Shown: positions 44,309 to 54,822 of the stretch, in pieces
How the letters are laid out: each line of letters begins with the position of its first letter
Numbering within the stretch: position 1 is the stretch's first letter
NCBI RefSeq assembly: GCF_003121405.1
Contig: NZ_QBUY01000007.1
Span: 124,001-188,000, forward strand
Length of the DNA stretch: 64,000 bases
Reading direction: 5' to 3'
DNA from: Paraburkholderia sp. C35
GTDB taxonomy: Bacteria > Pseudomonadota > Gammaproteobacteria > Burkholderiales > Burkholderiaceae
The notes under the pieces: generated by a model
Seen by the model: the letters and a program-made list of their open reading frames with translations, nothing else
Databases searched by the model: none
What the model was told of the DNA's origin: nothing
Position numbers and translations under genes: made by a program

Positions 44309-45807
44309 AACGCTTTTCGTCTCGCTTCACCTCTTCGCAGGCGGCGCGCGCCGGTCTCGCGCTGCTGCCCATCGCGCTCGCGCTGAACGCCTGCACGACG
44401 GTCGGCCCGAACTACAAGCTGCCCGAGAACGCAGCCGTCAACGCGCCGTACGCGAACGCGGCCATCGACGGCGCGGACAAGGCGCCCGTCACGCAGCAGG
44501 CCGTGCCGTCGAAGTGGTGGCGCCTGTATGACGACCCGGTGCTCGATCAGCTGGTCAGCGAAGCGCTCACGTCGAACACCGATCTGCGCGTGGCAGCGGC
44601 CAACCTCGCCCGCTCGCGCGCGCAACTGGACTTCGCGAACGAGCAAGGCGGGTTTTCGGGCAAGACGTCGGCGGCTTTCCAGCGTGCGCAGGAATCCGCC
44701 GAACAGTATCTGCTGTCGGAGAAGATTCCCGTCGTCAACGAAGGCGCGCTCGATCTGAGCGTGTCGTATGAAGTCGATCTGTTCGGCAAGCTGCGGCGCG
44801 GCGTTGAAGCCGCCAAGGCCGACGACGAAGCCGTCGAAGCGGCGAGCGATCTTGCGCGCATCACGGTCGTCGCCGATGTCGTGCGCGCGTATGTCGAATC
44901 GTGCTCGGCGGGCGACGAACTCGACATCGCGCAGAAGTCGCTGTCGCTGCAGCGGCAACGCGTCAAACTCACGCAGCGGCTGCGCGACGCGGGCCGCGGC
45001 AACCAGCCGGACGTGACGCGCGGACAAACGCAAGCCGACACGCTTGCCGCCGACATCCCGCGCTTCGTCGCACGCCGGCGCGCCGCGCAGTACCGTCTCG
45101 CGATGCTGCTCGCGCGCTCGCCGAACGATCTGCCGCCCGCCGTGCTCACCTGTCAGCGGCTGCCGCAACTGAAAGAACCGATTCCCGTCGGCGACGGCGC
45201 GGCGCTGCTCAAGCGTCGTCCTGATGTGCGCCAGGCCGAGCGGTTGCTCGCCGCATCGACGGCGCGCATCGGCGTGGCGCCGGCGGCGCTCTACCCGACC
45301 GGGGCGATTGGCGCGTCGGCGGGTTCGGTCGGCGTGGTCGGCGATCTGTTCGGACCGACCACGAACCGCTGGGCGTGCGGCCCGCTGATCAGCTGGACGT
45401 TCCCGATCAACGGCCAGCGCGCACGGGTGCACGAGGCGGAAGCGGCCACGGGCGGCGCGCTCGCGCATTTCGACGGCGTGGTGCTGAACGCGCTGCGCGA
45501 AACGCAGACGAGCCTGTCCACCTACGCATCCGACACCACGCGCGCCGACGCCTTGCGCATCGCCTACAAGTCGGCCGTGCAGTCGGCAGACGAAACGCAC
45601 CGCCTCTATACGGCGGGCCGCGAGACCTTCATCGACGATCTCGATGCGACGCGCACGCTGACCAGCGTCGCCTCGCAGGTGGCGGCGGCCGAAGGCCAGG
45701 TGGCCGTCGATCAGGTGAACCTGTTCCTTGCGCTCGGCGGCGGCTGGGAGCAGGACAGCAGCGATAGCGGCAACGTAAAGAGCGAAAAAGTCGGCGCGAA
45801 GAACTGA
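44305..45807 (+). CDS. TolC/NodT-type outer-membrane efflux lipoprotein
   Basis: 500 residues overlapping the adaptor by ATGA. The signal peptide ends LALNACTTVGPNYKLP, a lipobox with Cys followed by the NodT-family 'VGPNYKxP' start. Two outer-membrane-efflux repeats follow, the second beginning near KRRPDVRQAERLLAAS. It forms the exit channel of the MarR-controlled pump. Confidence 0.94.
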   Translation: MKRFSSRFTSSQAARAGLALLPIALALNACTTVGPNYKLPENAAVNAPYANAAIDGADKAPVTQQAVPSKWWRLYDDPVLDQLVSEALTSNTDLRVAAANLARSRAQLDFANEQGGFSGKTSAAFQRAQESAEQYLLSEKIPVVNEGALDLSVSYEVDLFGKLRRGVEAAKADDEAVEAASDLARITVVADVVRAYVESCSAGDELDIAQKSLSLQRQRVKLTQRLRDAGRGNQPDVTRGQTQADTLAADIPRFVARRRAAQYRLAMLLARSPNDLPPAVLTCQRLPQLKEPIPVGDGAALLKRRPDVRQAERLLAASTARIGVAPAALYPTGAIGASAGSVGVVGDLFGPTTNRWACGPLISWTFPINGQRARVHEAEAATGGALAHFDGVVLNALRETQTSLSTYASDTTRADALRIAYKSAVQSADETHRLYTAGRETFIDDLDATRTLTSVASQVAAAEGQVAVDQVNLFLALGGGWEQDSSDSGNVKSEKVGAKN

Positions 45808-45816
45808 TAATCGCGC

Positions 45817-46629
45817 TCAGCCCTGCGTTTCCAACGCAGTGCCCGCGAACCGCTCGATCACGCCATTGAACAGCGCGGGCCGCTGCAGCGGCGCGAAGTG
45901 GCTGACGTTGGGCAAGATGATCAGTTCGGCGCCCGGAATGGTTTCGGCAAGATAGACGGCGTGCTCGCGCTTGATGAACTCGTCGTGCTCGCCAATCGCG
46001 ATCACGACGCGCACGGCGATGTGCGCGAGATCGTCGGTGGAATAATCGGGCTGGGTGCGTTGCATCTCGCTGACGGCGGCGACGAACGCGTCGAACTCGC
46101 CGGGCGTTGCCGACAGCGCCTGATAATCCGCGCGATGCCGGTTGAAGCAGCGATCGATCACGGGCGTCGGCTCGAACGGTTTGGCGCCGTCCGGATTCAT
46201 GTTGCACGCGAAAAAGAACACGCCCGCGACGCGTTGCGGCGCGCGCCGCGCGAGAATCAGCGCCGTGCAAGCGCCGTCGCTCCAGCCGACGAACGCGGCT
46301 TTCGGCAGCTGCAGTTCGTCGAGCACGGCGAGCACATCGGACGCCATCAGGTCGTAGCTATACGGTTGCGCGTCGCGCGTGCTGCGGCCGTGTCCACGAC
46401 TGTCGATCAGGATCGCGCGATAGCCGGCGTCCACGAGTGCCGGCACCTGATAACCCCAGTTGCCGCTGTGCCCGAGGCCGCCGTGCAGCAGCACGACCGG
46501 GTCTCCGATGCCATACGCCGACCACGCGATGCGCGCGCCCGCATGATCCACGAAGCCACTTTCCTGCGCATCGGGTAACGGCGTGGCGCCGTGCAAGGCG
46601 AAATACTTCAGTTCGTCGTCCGATTCCAT
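45817..46629 (-). CDS. Alpha/beta-hydrolase
   Basis: 270 residues with oxyanion motif LLHGGLGHSGNW, nucleophile elbow VGWSDGACTAL (Ser), acid IGEHDEFI (Asp) and His in LPNVSHFAPLQ. The fold and size fit esterase, haloalkane-dehalogenase-like or proline-iminopeptidase-like enzymes, but the Ser nucleophile excludes dehalogenation. Substrate unknown. It is convergent with the efflux operon (9 bp between stops). Confidence 0.92.
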   Translation of the reverse strand: MESDDELKYFALHGATPLPDAQESGFVDHAGARIAWSAYGIGDPVVLLHGGLGHSGNWGYQVPALVDAGYRAILIDSRGHGRSTRDAQPYSYDLMASDVLAVLDELQLPKAAFVGWSDGACTALILARRAPQRVAGVFFFACNMNPDGAKPFEPTPVIDRCFNRHRADYQALSATPGEFDAFVAAVSEMQRTQPDYSTDDLAHIAVRVVIAIGEHDEFIKREHAVYLAETIPGAELIILPNVSHFAPLQRPALFNGVIERFAGTALETQG

Positions 46630-46692
46630 GTCGAGGGCGCTCCGTGGAAAAGCGATCGCGTCATTGTGACATCGTGGCGTGACTTCGCGTGT

Positions 46693-47937
46693 CTATTCGG
46701 CCCGGTCGGAGGTGCGCTGCGCCAGCGGCGCGACCTGCCCACGGGCACGCCGCTCACGCCGCCGCGCAATCGCACCCGCCAGCACGACGATCAGCCCAAG
46801 CGCACCCATGCCGAACGAGATCGCGATCACGACAGCGCTCATGCGACCCTGCCCGGAAAACATGCCGACGAGCAGCCCCGCGAGCGGTTGCGTCAGATTG
46901 TTGAGCATGATGATGACACCAAGGGTCTTGCCGTAGTCTTTCGCGGGAATGATCGCCTGCCGCACGCTGCGGATATAGATGCTGAACATCTTGTCGAAGC
47001 CGACGATCAGCAGAAAGCCTGCGACGTAACCCCACACGGAAGGACTTGCTCCTGCAAGCAGGCCGCCCGCGAAGATCGCGAGGAACGACACGATGCCGAG
47101 CGCCTTGCGTGGAATCTGCATGCGGGCGATCAGCAGCAGGATAACGATCGTGGCGACGGCACCGGCTGTCTGAACGAAGGTATAGAACGCGTCCGTGCGA
47201 GCGTGCAGCCCTGTGACCATCGCCGCCGAAGTCGCCAGCGTGACACCGATCACGAGATTTTCGGCGGCAGCGAGCGCGATGAGCCGGCTCAAGCCAGGCA
47301 GTTGCACGATATGCGCGAGTGCGGTTTTGACGGGCGCGAACCAATGCTTTTCCGCGTGACCGTGCGGTGTCCAGACGAATGCGCTGGCGCGCTGCCACCA
47401 GAATGTCGCGGCATCGGCGGTGAAGAACAGCAGCGCTGCCACGCCGACCACATATTCCCAGCGCCACCAGCCGAGCAGCAGGCCCGCCAGCATCGGACCG
47501 AGCACGACGCCGACCTGATCGGCGATCTGCGCATGCGACAGCACTTTCTCAAAACGTTCCGACGTGAATACTTGTGGCAACAGCACTTCGCGGGCGACGA
47601 GACCCTGACTGGTAAGCACGCCGCAGACCGCTGACAGAGCGATCAACCAGCCGATGCCGGTGGTTAGCGCGTATCCCGCTATGCCTGCGGCGCAGGCGAT
47701 AGCACGAAAACGCTGGCTGGCTTGCAGTATGGTCACGGGCGACATGCGGTCGCATAGCGCGCCACACACGGGGAATACCGCGTAGCGCGGCAGTGCTTCA
47801 ATGAAAAACGCGATGCCGGACCAAGTCGGCTTTTGTGTCGTCTGGAAGACGACGAGCGGGACGAGGAATAGCAGGATCTGGTCCGCGAGCCGCGAGAAGA
47901 ATAGCGAGGCGAAGAAGGAATGGTTATGGGCGCGCAT
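46693..47937 (-). CDS. MFS transporter
   Basis: 414 residues, about 12 membrane helices, beginning HSFFASLFFSRLADQILLFL, a pattern seen in MFS_3/EntS-like exporters. A cytoplasmic loop near GALCDRMSPVTILQ is the modified motif A. Substrate unknown. It lies 63 bp upstream of the alpha/beta-hydrolase on the same strand, so the two may be co-transcribed. Confidence 0.88.
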   Translation of the reverse strand: MRAHNHSFFASLFFSRLADQILLFLVPLVVFQTTQKPTWSGIAFFIEALPRYAVFPVCGALCDRMSPVTILQASQRFRAIACAAGIAGYALTTGIGWLIALSAVCGVLTSQGLVAREVLLPQVFTSERFEKVLSHAQIADQVGVVLGPMLAGLLLGWWRWEYVVGVAALLFFTADAATFWWQRASAFVWTPHGHAEKHWFAPVKTALAHIVQLPGLSRLIALAAAENLVIGVTLATSAAMVTGLHARTDAFYTFVQTAGAVATIVILLLIARMQIPRKALGIVSFLAIFAGGLLAGASPSVWGYVAGFLLIVGFDKMFSIYIRSVRQAIIPAKDYGKTLGVIIMLNNLTQPLAGLLVGMFSGQGRMSAVVIAISFGMGALGLIVVLAGAIARRRERRARGQVAPLAQRTSDRAE

Positions 47938-48011
47938 GCGGGGAGGTTTTGGTTTTGGTTTTGTGTTTGGGGTTGGCTTCGCTGGCGTCCGCGTTTTGTT
48001 AGTGGTCTGCT

Positions 48012-48605
48012 AGTGTTGCCCCTGTGCGGGGCGGCACTTACTTTCTTTGCCGCCGCAAAGAAAGTAAGCAAAGAAAGCGGGCTAACACCGCTAATGCTAG
48101 TTATTGCCTGCGGGCCCCCAACGGCCCCGTCCTGTCCGCGGCATCGTTCTTCTCGATGCCCGCTGCCAGCGCTCTTTACGAGCGCCTCACCCGCTTCAAT
48201 CACCCGTAGCGCATCATGCTACAGCGAACCGTATATGCAGCCCAGGTGGCAAACTGTGTGTAGGTTATCGCACCTTTTGCGTCGGCGATCCTACAAGACA
48301 CACCGCCTTTGCTTTTCAGTCCGGAGTGATGCATTTAAGGCGCGACAGCCGACACACCGTTTGCCACCTGGGCGGCCGTGGACTCACTGGTAAGGCTCGC
48401 TGAGACGCAGGAGTGTGAAGCGGGTGATGCGCCCTTAAAGAGCGCTGGCAACGGGCATTAAGACGAGTGATGCCGTGTGAAGGATAGGACCGGCTGGGGC
48501 CCGCAGGCAAGGACCGAAGTGGGTGGTGTTCAGCGGCTTTCTTTTGCCTACTTTTCTTTGCCGCGGCAAAGAAAAGTAGGTGCTGCCCCGCACAGGGGCG
48601 ACGCA
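48012..48605. repeat. Large (~590 bp) mirrored inverted-repeat element
   Basis: The left half, read outward-in, holds a GTTGCCCCTGTGCGGGGCGG block, an inner hairpin CTTTCTTTGCCGCCGCAAAGAAAG, a CCTGCGGGCCCC block, a GCCAGCGCTCTTTACGAGCG block and CAGGTGGCAAACTGTGTG. The right half holds the reverse complements in mirror order (CACACCGTTTGCCACCTGGG at ~48352-48371, AAGAGCGCTGGC at ~48437-48448, GGGGCCCGCAGGC at ~48497-48509, CTTTGCCGCGGCAAAG and GCTGCCCCGCACAGGGGCG at the end). Arms are ~290 bp with scattered mismatches. I recall such sequences as frequent dispersed repeats in Paraburkholderia, where they give rise to false ORFs. It ends ~145 bp before the icd stop. Confidence 0.85.
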
Positions 48606-48661
48606 TGAAGCACGGAGGCAAATCGCGGATGCCCGCGAAAGTACAAAAGACAAAAAGCAAA

Positions 48662-48692
48662 AAGCCCGCACACCAAAACGATGCACGGGCTT
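48662..48692 (-). terminator. Rho-independent terminator of icd
   Basis: On the minus strand AAGCCCG and CGGGCTT (48686-48692 and 48662-48668) pair around a 17-base loop and are followed by a T-rich run (TTTTGC, TTTTTG), about 60 bp past the icd stop. Confidence 0.6.
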
Positions 48693-48750
48693 CGCCAAAA
48701 AACAAAAAAACAAAAAAACAAAAAAACCTAAACCACTACAACAACACCCC

Positions 48751-50994
48751 TCAAGCCGTCACAGCTGCAAGCGCCGAATTCAACGTCTTACTCGGACGCA
48801 TCACCGTTTCCAGCTTCGCGAAGTCCGGCTGATAGTAGCCGCCAATATCGACACCCTTACCCTGCACATCCGTCAGCTCACCCACAATGGTCTTCTCATT
48901 GTCGGTCAGCACCTTGGCCAGCGGGCCAAACTTGGCAGCAAGCTCAGCGTCGTCAGTCTGTGCAGCCAGCTCTTGCGCCCAGTACATCGCGAGGTAGAAC
49001 TGGCTACCACGGTTGTCCAGTTCGCCAGTCTTCGGCGACGGGCTCTTGTTGTTGTCGAGCAGCTTGCCCGTAGCGGCATCCAGCGTCTTCGCCAGCACCT
49101 TGGCCTTCGCATTGCCCGACTTGATGCCCAGTTCTTCGAGCGACACAGCCAGCGCCAGGAACTCACCCAGCGAATCCCAGCGCAGATGGTTCTCTTCAAC
49201 CAGCTGCTTCACATGCTTCGGTGCCGAACCGCCCGCGCCCGTTTCGTACATGCCGCCACCCGCCATCAGCGGAACGATCGACAGCATCTTCGCCGACGTG
49301 CCCAGTTCCATGATCGGGAACAGGTCGGTCAGGTAGTCGCGCAGGATATTGCCCGTTGCCGAGATCGTGTCCAGACCGCGGATCACGCGCTCCAGCGAGT
49401 AACGCATCGCGCGAACCTGCGACATGATGTGGATCTCGAGACCGTCCGTGTCGTGATCCTTCAGGTACGCCTGCACCTTGTGGATCAGTTCGTTTTCGTG
49501 CGGACGATACGGGTCGAGCCAGAACACCACCGGCATGCCCGAGTTGCGCGCGCGCGTGACAGCCAGCTTGACCCAGTCGCGGATCGGCGCGTCCTTCACG
49601 AGGCACATGCGCCAGATGTCGCCCTGCTCGACCTGCTGCGTCAGCGCGCTCAGCACTTCGCCCGTCGCGTTATCGACGATGCGTGCTTCGCCGTCTTCGC
49701 TGATTTCGAAGGTCTTGTCGTGCGAACCGTATTCTTCCGCCTTCTGCGCCATCAGGCCGACGTTCGGCACCGTGCCCATCGTCTTCGGATCGAAGCGGCC
49801 GTTGGTCTTGCAGAAGTTGATGATTTCCTGGTAGATGCGCGCGAACGTGCTTTCCGGAATCAGGCACTTCGTGTCGGCGGGACGGCCATCGGCGCCCCAC
49901 ATCTTGCCGCCGGCGCGGATCATCGCAGGCATCGATGCATCGACGATCACGTCGTTCGGTGCGTGCAGGTTCGAGATGCCCTTGGCCGAATCGACCATCG
50001 CCAGCGCCGGACGGTGCTCGTGGCACGCGTGCATGTCGCGGATCACTTCTTCGCGTTGCGATTCCGGCAGCGCTTCGATCTTCGTGTACAGATCGACGAG
50101 GCCGTTGTTCACGTTCACGCCCAGTTCGTCGAACAGCTTCGCGTGCTTGGCGAACGCGTCCTTGTAAAACACCTTGACGGCGTGGCCGAACACGATCGGG
50201 TGCGACACCTTCATCATCGTCGCCTTGACGTGCAGCGACAGCATCACGCCCGTCTTGTGCGCGTCTTCCATCTGCTCTTCGTAGAACGCGACCAGCGCCT
50301 TCTTGCTCATGAACATGCTGTCGACGATCTCGCCGTCCTGCAGCTTGACCTTCGGCTTCAGCACGATGGTTTCGCCGCGCTTCGTGACGAGTTCCATGCG
50401 AACTTCACGCGCCTTGTCGTTGGTGATCGACTTTTCGCCGTGGTAGAAGTCACCGTGCTTCATGTGCGCGACGTGCGTGCGCGACGCCATGCTCCACTCG
50501 CCCATGCTGTGCGGGTGCTTCTTCGCGTAGTTCTTGACGGCGGCAGGCGCGCGGCGGTCCGAGTTGCCTTCGCGCAGAACCGGGTTCACGGCGCTGCCGA
50601 GGCACTTCGAGTAACGCTTCTGGATGTCCTTTTCTGCGTCGTTCTTCGGGTCTTCCGGATAATCCGGCACCTTGAAGCCCTTCGACTGCAGTTCCTTGAT
50701 CGCGCTGACCAGCTGGAACACGGACGCCGAGATGTTCGGCAGCTTGATGATGTTCGTGTCCGCGTCCTGCGTGAGCTTGCCGAGTTCGGCCAGGTTGTCC
50801 GGCACGCGCTGCTCTTCCGTCAGGAATTCCGGGAATTCGCCGAGGATACGGCCTGCCACGGAAATGTCGCTGGTCTCGACATTGACGCCAGCCGGAGCGG
50901 TAAACGTACGGATGATCGGCAGAAACGCACTCGTCGCGAGCAGCGGGGCTTCGTCGGTCAGGGTGTAGATGATCGTAGGTTGCTTGGTACTCAT
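48751..50994 (-). CDS. icd: Monomeric NADP-dependent isocitrate dehydrogenase
   Basis: 747 residues, the size of the monomeric IDH type. Typical segments: [20 protein letters not shown] at the start, [20 protein letters not shown] (substrate-binding Ser/Asn region), [20 protein letters not shown], and [17 protein letters not shown]. It converts isocitrate to 2-oxoglutarate with NADPH formation in the TCA cycle. A leaderless-looking 421-bp region separates it from the divergent MBL gene, so it is probably a single-gene transcript. Confidence 0.97.
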   Translation of the reverse strand: MSTKQPTIIYTLTDEAPLLATSAFLPIIRTFTAPAGVNVETSDISVAGRILGEFPEFLTEEQRVPDNLAELGKLTQDADTNIIKLPNISASVFQLVSAIKELQSKGFKVPDYPEDPKNDAEKDIQKRYSKCLGSAVNPVLREGNSDRRAPAAVKNYAKKHPHSMGEWSMASRTHVAHMKHGDFYHGEKSITNDKAREVRMELVTKRGETIVLKPKVKLQDGEIVDSMFMSKKALVAFYEEQMEDAHKTGVMLSLHVKATMMKVSHPIVFGHAVKVFYKDAFAKHAKLFDELGVNVNNGLVDLYTKIEALPESQREEVIRDMHACHEHRPALAMVDSAKGISNLHAPNDVIVDASMPAMIRAGGKMWGADGRPADTKCLIPESTFARIYQEIINFCKTNGRFDPKTMGTVPNVGLMAQKAEEYGSHDKTFEISEDGEARIVDNATGEVLSALTQQVEQGDIWRMCLVKDAPIRDWVKLAVTRARNSGMPVVFWLDPYRPHENELIHKVQAYLKDHDTDGLEIHIMSQVRAMRYSLERVIRGLDTISATGNILRDYLTDLFPIMELGTSAKMLSIVPLMAGGGMYETGAGGSAPKHVKQLVEENHLRWDSLGEFLALAVSLEELGIKSGNAKAKVLAKTLDAATGKLLDNNKSPSPKTGELDNRGSQFYLAMYWAQELAAQTDDAELAAKFGPLAKVLTDNEKTIVGELTDVQGKGVDIGGYYQPDFAKLETVMRPSKTLNSALAAVTA

Positions 50995-51415
50995 CGCTTT
51001 GCTCTTGGTCGAGAAAGGTTGGGAAATGCCGCCGGCAGCGCCACGGCCGACGCGAATGCCCCGAATTTTGCCTTATTTTGGATTTTGACGGTTTGAATCG
51101 GGCCATCCGAATGGCCTTCAACGCAAAAAAATGCAGAATTTTCGCTGCATCGCTGCGTTTTCCTCGTCACAAACGGCATTTCATTGCACTTTACAATATC
51201 TGCACAAGCACAATTATTCAGGATCCGGGGTATTCGTTCGGTCCGGTCACAGACCGAGATTGCGCGCGGCAAATGGCGGAAGGATGAACCTTTTTACCGC
51301 GACTCGCCGCGAAGCTGACAATCCGCTCCGGCGCGGGCGGAGGTGGCGGCGCCCGGTCTACACTGTCGAATCCTCTATTTTATGGCGACAGCCGCGCCAG
51401 CACATCCATAACACG
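50995..51415. other. Divergent intergenic region, icd / MBL-fold gene
   Basis: No gene is supported. The stretch next to icd (51060-51200) is relatively AT-rich and probably holds the icd promoter. Frames reading into the MBL gene lack protein character and have no good start before 51416. I saw no clear operator or riboswitch. Confidence 0.45.
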
Positions 51416-52546
51416 ATGCCATTTCCTTTCCGCTTGCGCGTGGCGTGCGCCGCCCTCGTCCTGAGCGCCGCATCGGCGCATTGTGCAGCCGACGCGCAGC
51501 AGTCACCCGATCCGTCACCCGACACACTCGCTGCAAGCGGCATCCATCACGCGCCGCGCACGGACAGCGGCTACGAAAACATGGATGGGCCACTGGCACG
51601 CGGCTCGGTCTGGAAATGGCGCTGGAATCGCTGGACGCAAGGTCTGCCGCACGCGCCCGAAAACGGCTACGCGTTTCCCGTCGATCACCCTGATGTTGCG
51701 TGGCTCAAGGCGAACCGCAGCGTGGACACGATGACGTGGATCGGCCACGCCACCGCCCTGCTGCAGATCAACGGCGTCAACGTGATCGCCGATCCCGTGT
51801 TTTCCGAGCGCGCGTCGCCGCTCTCGTTTGCGGGTCCGAAGCGGCGCGTGCCGCCCGGCCTCGCACTCGACGAACTGCCGCATATCGACGTCGTCGTAAT
51901 TTCGCACAGCCACTACGATCATCTCGACACTGCGAGCGGCGAGGCGCTGAATGCGCAGCCGGGCGGCCCGCCGCTCTTTCTCGTGCCGCTCGGCATCAAG
52001 GACTGGCTCGCGAAAAAAGGCATCACGAATACGCGGGAACTCGACTGGGGCGATCAAACCAGCGTGCCGGGCCTCGACTTCTGGTTCGTTCCCGCGACGC
52101 ACTGGTCCGCGCGCACGCTCACCGACCGCAACGAAACGCTATGGGGCGGCTGGGTGATGAAAACGCCTGCAGGCGCGGTGCATCCGTTCTCGGTCTATTT
52201 CGCGGGCGACACCGGTTATTCGAACGACTTCAAACGAATCGGCGCTGCGTTCGGCTGCATCGATTTCGCGTTGATTCCCATCGGCGCGTATGCCCCGCGC
52301 TGGTTTATGTCGCCGCAGCACGTTGACCCGCAACAGGCCGTGCAGATTTTCCAGGACATCCACGCGAAAAAAGCCGTCGGCATTCACTGGGGCACGTTCG
52401 AACTCGCCGACGAACCACTCGACGAACCGCCGAAAAAACTTGCCGACGCCACCCGCGAAGCCGGCCTGCCCGACGATGCGTTCACGGTGCTGCATCATGG
52501 CCAGATGATCCGCCTCGACGGTTCCGGGTCGACCTGCTCACGCTGA
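51416..52546 (+). CDS. Exported MBL-fold hydrolase (NAPE-PLD/UlaG-like)
   Basis: 376 residues from the ATG at 51416, chosen because it begins a classical signal peptide (RLRVACAALVLSAASAHCAADA). Metal-binding motif SHSHYDHLD (HxHxDH), then PATHWSAR, YFAGDTGYSNDF (Asp) and GIHWGTFEL (His). The order matches the phospholipase D-type metallo-beta-lactamase proteins related to NAPE-PLD. Probably periplasmic or membrane-associated. Substrate unknown. Confidence 0.9.
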   Translation: MPFPFRLRVACAALVLSAASAHCAADAQQSPDPSPDTLAASGIHHAPRTDSGYENMDGPLARGSVWKWRWNRWTQGLPHAPENGYAFPVDHPDVAWLKANRSVDTMTWIGHATALLQINGVNVIADPVFSERASPLSFAGPKRRVPPGLALDELPHIDVVVISHSHYDHLDTASGEALNAQPGGPPLFLVPLGIKDWLAKKGITNTRELDWGDQTSVPGLDFWFVPATHWSARTLTDRNETLWGGWVMKTPAGAVHPFSVYFAGDTGYSNDFKRIGAAFGCIDFALIPIGAYAPRWFMSPQHVDPQQAVQIFQDIHAKKAVGIHWGTFELADEPLDEPPKKLADATREAGLPDDAFTVLHHGQMIRLDGSGSTCSR

Positions 52547-52771
52547 AAAAACGGGCCGCGCTGCACTGTACGCGTGCAATGCAGCGCACCAGATGAGCAC
52601 GCGGACGCGCGTGATTGTCGGCCAGCCCACATTCGGAATCACACGACACGTCCACATCCGGTTAAACCCTCTCGTGCACGGCACAATGCGCGTGTTATTG
52701 TCGTACACACAAGGGTTCGAGCTTTGCTACGCGGAACTCACATCAATTCCGTTACCTTCGCGAGCGTCGCC

Positions 52772-53137
52772 ATGAGTGATGTACGCCACCTTCTGAGCCA
52801 ACGCGACCGCGTGGAGCTGCTGTGCTGGCTCACATGCGGAAGCCTGGGCGCCTGGTATCTGAACGAAACCTGGCCCTCTCCGTCCTTTCACGTAGAAGCC
52901 GCGCACAAGTGGCTCGACCGGCACGGGCGCACTGCCGACTGGCTGTGCATCGCGCGGCTGTCGGCCATGGCGATCGACATCGCGCAGCGGCATGCGTCGT
53001 TTGTCGAAGCCGACTGGGCGCGCGACGCCGTCGAAGAAATCCTCGATACCGATGAACTCGACGCGCAGGCGCGTCTCGTCGTCACCGTGTTCGGCGACTG
53101 CGAACGCGCGCTCGCGGACAAGCGGCTGGCCGACTGA
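52772..53137 (+). CDS. Hypothetical protein
   Basis: 121 residues from the ATG at 52772 (MSDVRHLLSQRDRVELLCWL). The upstream in-frame extension is His/Arg-rich and unlikely to be translated. Helical, Trp-containing, with an acidic second half (EADWARDAVEEILDTDELDA). No signal peptide or known domain. Codon use is that of a chromosomal gene. Confidence 0.65.
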   Translation: MSDVRHLLSQRDRVELLCWLTCGSLGAWYLNETWPSPSFHVEAAHKWLDRHGRTADWLCIARLSAMAIDIAQRHASFVEADWARDAVEEILDTDELDAQARLVVTVFGDCERALADKRLAD

Positions 53138-53201
53138 CTGTCGCTGCCTGACCGCGCGCGGTCGTCGCCAGAGGGACTCGCGCCGCTTGTGCGGCGCGGT
53201 T

Positions 53202-53912
53202 CTACTTCCCGTAATCCAGCTTCGGATACCAGTGCGGATCGCGCCCTTCCGGCGTCGTGTCGAAGATCGTCCACATCGGCATCAGATCGGGCGCGCCACG
53301 CGGATCCTGGCCGGGGTCCGCCGTCGCGAAGCCCATTTCCCCTGCGTAGAAATGCCGGATCGTGCCGTCGCGGCGCGTGAAGACGTGAAACGCGGCGTCG
53401 TCGCCGCCATCGTCCGTGATCGCACCGAAGTCGCGGCTATACGAGCCGTTCGCATCCGAATACAGCTTCAGATCGCGCCAGCCGCGCTCCTGTTTGAACG
53501 CCAGCAACTTGTCGATCGATGAACGCGCGACCACGGCCAGCGCGATGCGCTGCGCGATGTCGCGCGCCTCGCCGTCCCACGCACTCAATAGCGACGTGCA
53601 CATTGGACACGGCCGCTCGCGCTGCGGTCCGAACATGTAGCTGTAGATGACGAGCGTGTTCTTGTCGCCGAACAGTCCGGCGAAATCGACAGCGCCCGCA
53701 TCGCCGACGAAGCGGTAATCGCCCGTCACTTCGCCGCCCGGCGGCAGCGCGCGGCGCTGTTCGGCGACGCGCTCGATATGGCGGCGCAGTTCGATTTCTT
53801 CTGCGAGCAGCGCGTCGCGCGCACGGCGGTATTCGACGCTTTCGTTCGGAAAGTGCCGGCCGTTGCGTTTCGCCAGTTCGGCGGCGGACACGAGAGAAGA
53901 TGCGGATGACAT
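53202..53912 (-). CDS. DUF899-family thioredoxin-like protein
   Basis: 236 residues from the ATG at 53912. It has the family's FGDKNTLVIYSYMFGPQRE and then RPCPMCTSLLSAWDG, a Cys-x-x-Cys in a thioredoxin-like fold, and the end DLMPMWTIFDTTPEGR. Cytoplasmic. The family is common in Burkholderia and related bacteria; its reaction is not established. It lies 76 bp downstream of the GST gene on the same strand. Confidence 0.9.
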   Translation of the reverse strand: MSSASSLVSAAELAKRNGRHFPNESVEYRRARDALLAEEIELRRHIERVAEQRRALPPGGEVTGDYRFVGDAGAVDFAGLFGDKNTLVIYSYMFGPQRERPCPMCTSLLSAWDGEARDIAQRIALAVVARSSIDKLLAFKQERGWRDLKLYSDANGSYSRDFGAITDDGGDDAAFHVFTRRDGTIRHFYAGEMGFATADPGQDPRGAPDLMPMWTIFDTTPEGRDPHWYPKLDYGK

Positions 53913-53988
53913 GGCGGCCTCCCATTCGGTGGTGTGTGGAAGCAGGAAAACGGGCCGCCGACTACACCGGACGGCCCTGCATAGACGT

Positions 53989-54642
53989 TCAGTCGCGATC
54001 CGGCGCGCCGAGCGGAAACAGATGCCGATAAGGCCGCGCCTCATCCACCGCCCGCGCGAACGAGGGCCGCTTCAGCAGGCGCTTGCGATACGCGAGCACG
54101 TGCTCGAACTTCGGATCGATACGATGCGTCCAGTCGGCATAGAAAAGAAAAGGCGCAGCGCCGCAATCGGCGAGACTGAAGTGCTCGCCCGCCGCCCATT
54201 CGCGCGCTTTCATCACGTTGTCGAGCCACGCATAGGCCACTTCGAGCTGCGTGCGCGCATAGGCGACGCCGTGCGGATCGTGCTCGCCCTCGCCGCGCAT
54301 GCAGTCGAACACGATCTTCTGTTGCGGCGTGGCGAGGTAGTTGTCGAAGAAACGATCCATGAAGCGCACCTCCAGCGCGGCGCGCGGATCGTCGGGCAGC
54401 AGTTTCACGGGGCCGGGATGGAACAGCGCCAGATGCTCGATGATCACGGTCGATTCGGCGATCGTGCGGCCTGCGTCGACCAGCATTGGAAAGCGCCGGA
54501 TCGGCCAGCGCGCGGCCAGCTCGTCCATGGCGCCGGGTTCGTCGAGCCGGCGATAGTCGAATGACGTGCCATTTTCGTAAAGCGCGGTGAGCGCCTTCTG
54601 GCAGTACGAAGAAAACGGATGGGCGTAGAGCGTCAAGGTCAT
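53989..54642 (-). CDS. Glutathione S-transferase family protein
   Basis: 217 residues: thioredoxin-like N-terminal domain (LTLYAHPFSSYCQKALTALY; the Ser/Cys in this motif contact glutathione), RRFPMLVDAGRTIAEST (cis-Pro and Glu-Ser glutathione contacts), then a helical C-terminal domain (HFSLADCGAAPFLFYADW). Soluble. Its substrate cannot be deduced. Probably co-transcribed with the DUF899 gene. Confidence 0.92.
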   Translation of the reverse strand: MTLTLYAHPFSSYCQKALTALYENGTSFDYRRLDEPGAMDELAARWPIRRFPMLVDAGRTIAESTVIIEHLALFHPGPVKLLPDDPRAALEVRFMDRFFDNYLATPQQKIVFDCMRGEGEHDPHGVAYARTQLEVAYAWLDNVMKAREWAAGEHFSLADCGAAPFLFYADWTHRIDPKFEHVLAYRKRLLKRPSFARAVDEARPYRHLFPLGAPDRD

Positions 54643-54822
54643 CGTCGTCGTCCTTGCTGACAGATAGCGGACGATAGTGTCCGCTTATCCTGACGACGAA
54701 CGGCGGCAACGCAAATCGACATCGCACGCGAAGAAATCATTGCTGCGCTGCGGCGTCGGCTTTCGTTCCGTACCTGTCGGGTGCCCTGCAATCGCGCATC
54801 GAAACGCGCGACCACGCGCCCG

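Noticed and set aside
48316..48713. ORFs inside the mirrored repeat (containing FFAAAKK-type segments)
   Set aside because: They arise from the inverted-repeat blocks themselves and appear on both strands. No promoter, RBS or domain.
48580..51096. 838-codon plus-strand frame opposite icd
   Set aside because: Antisense shadow of the isocitrate dehydrogenase gene.
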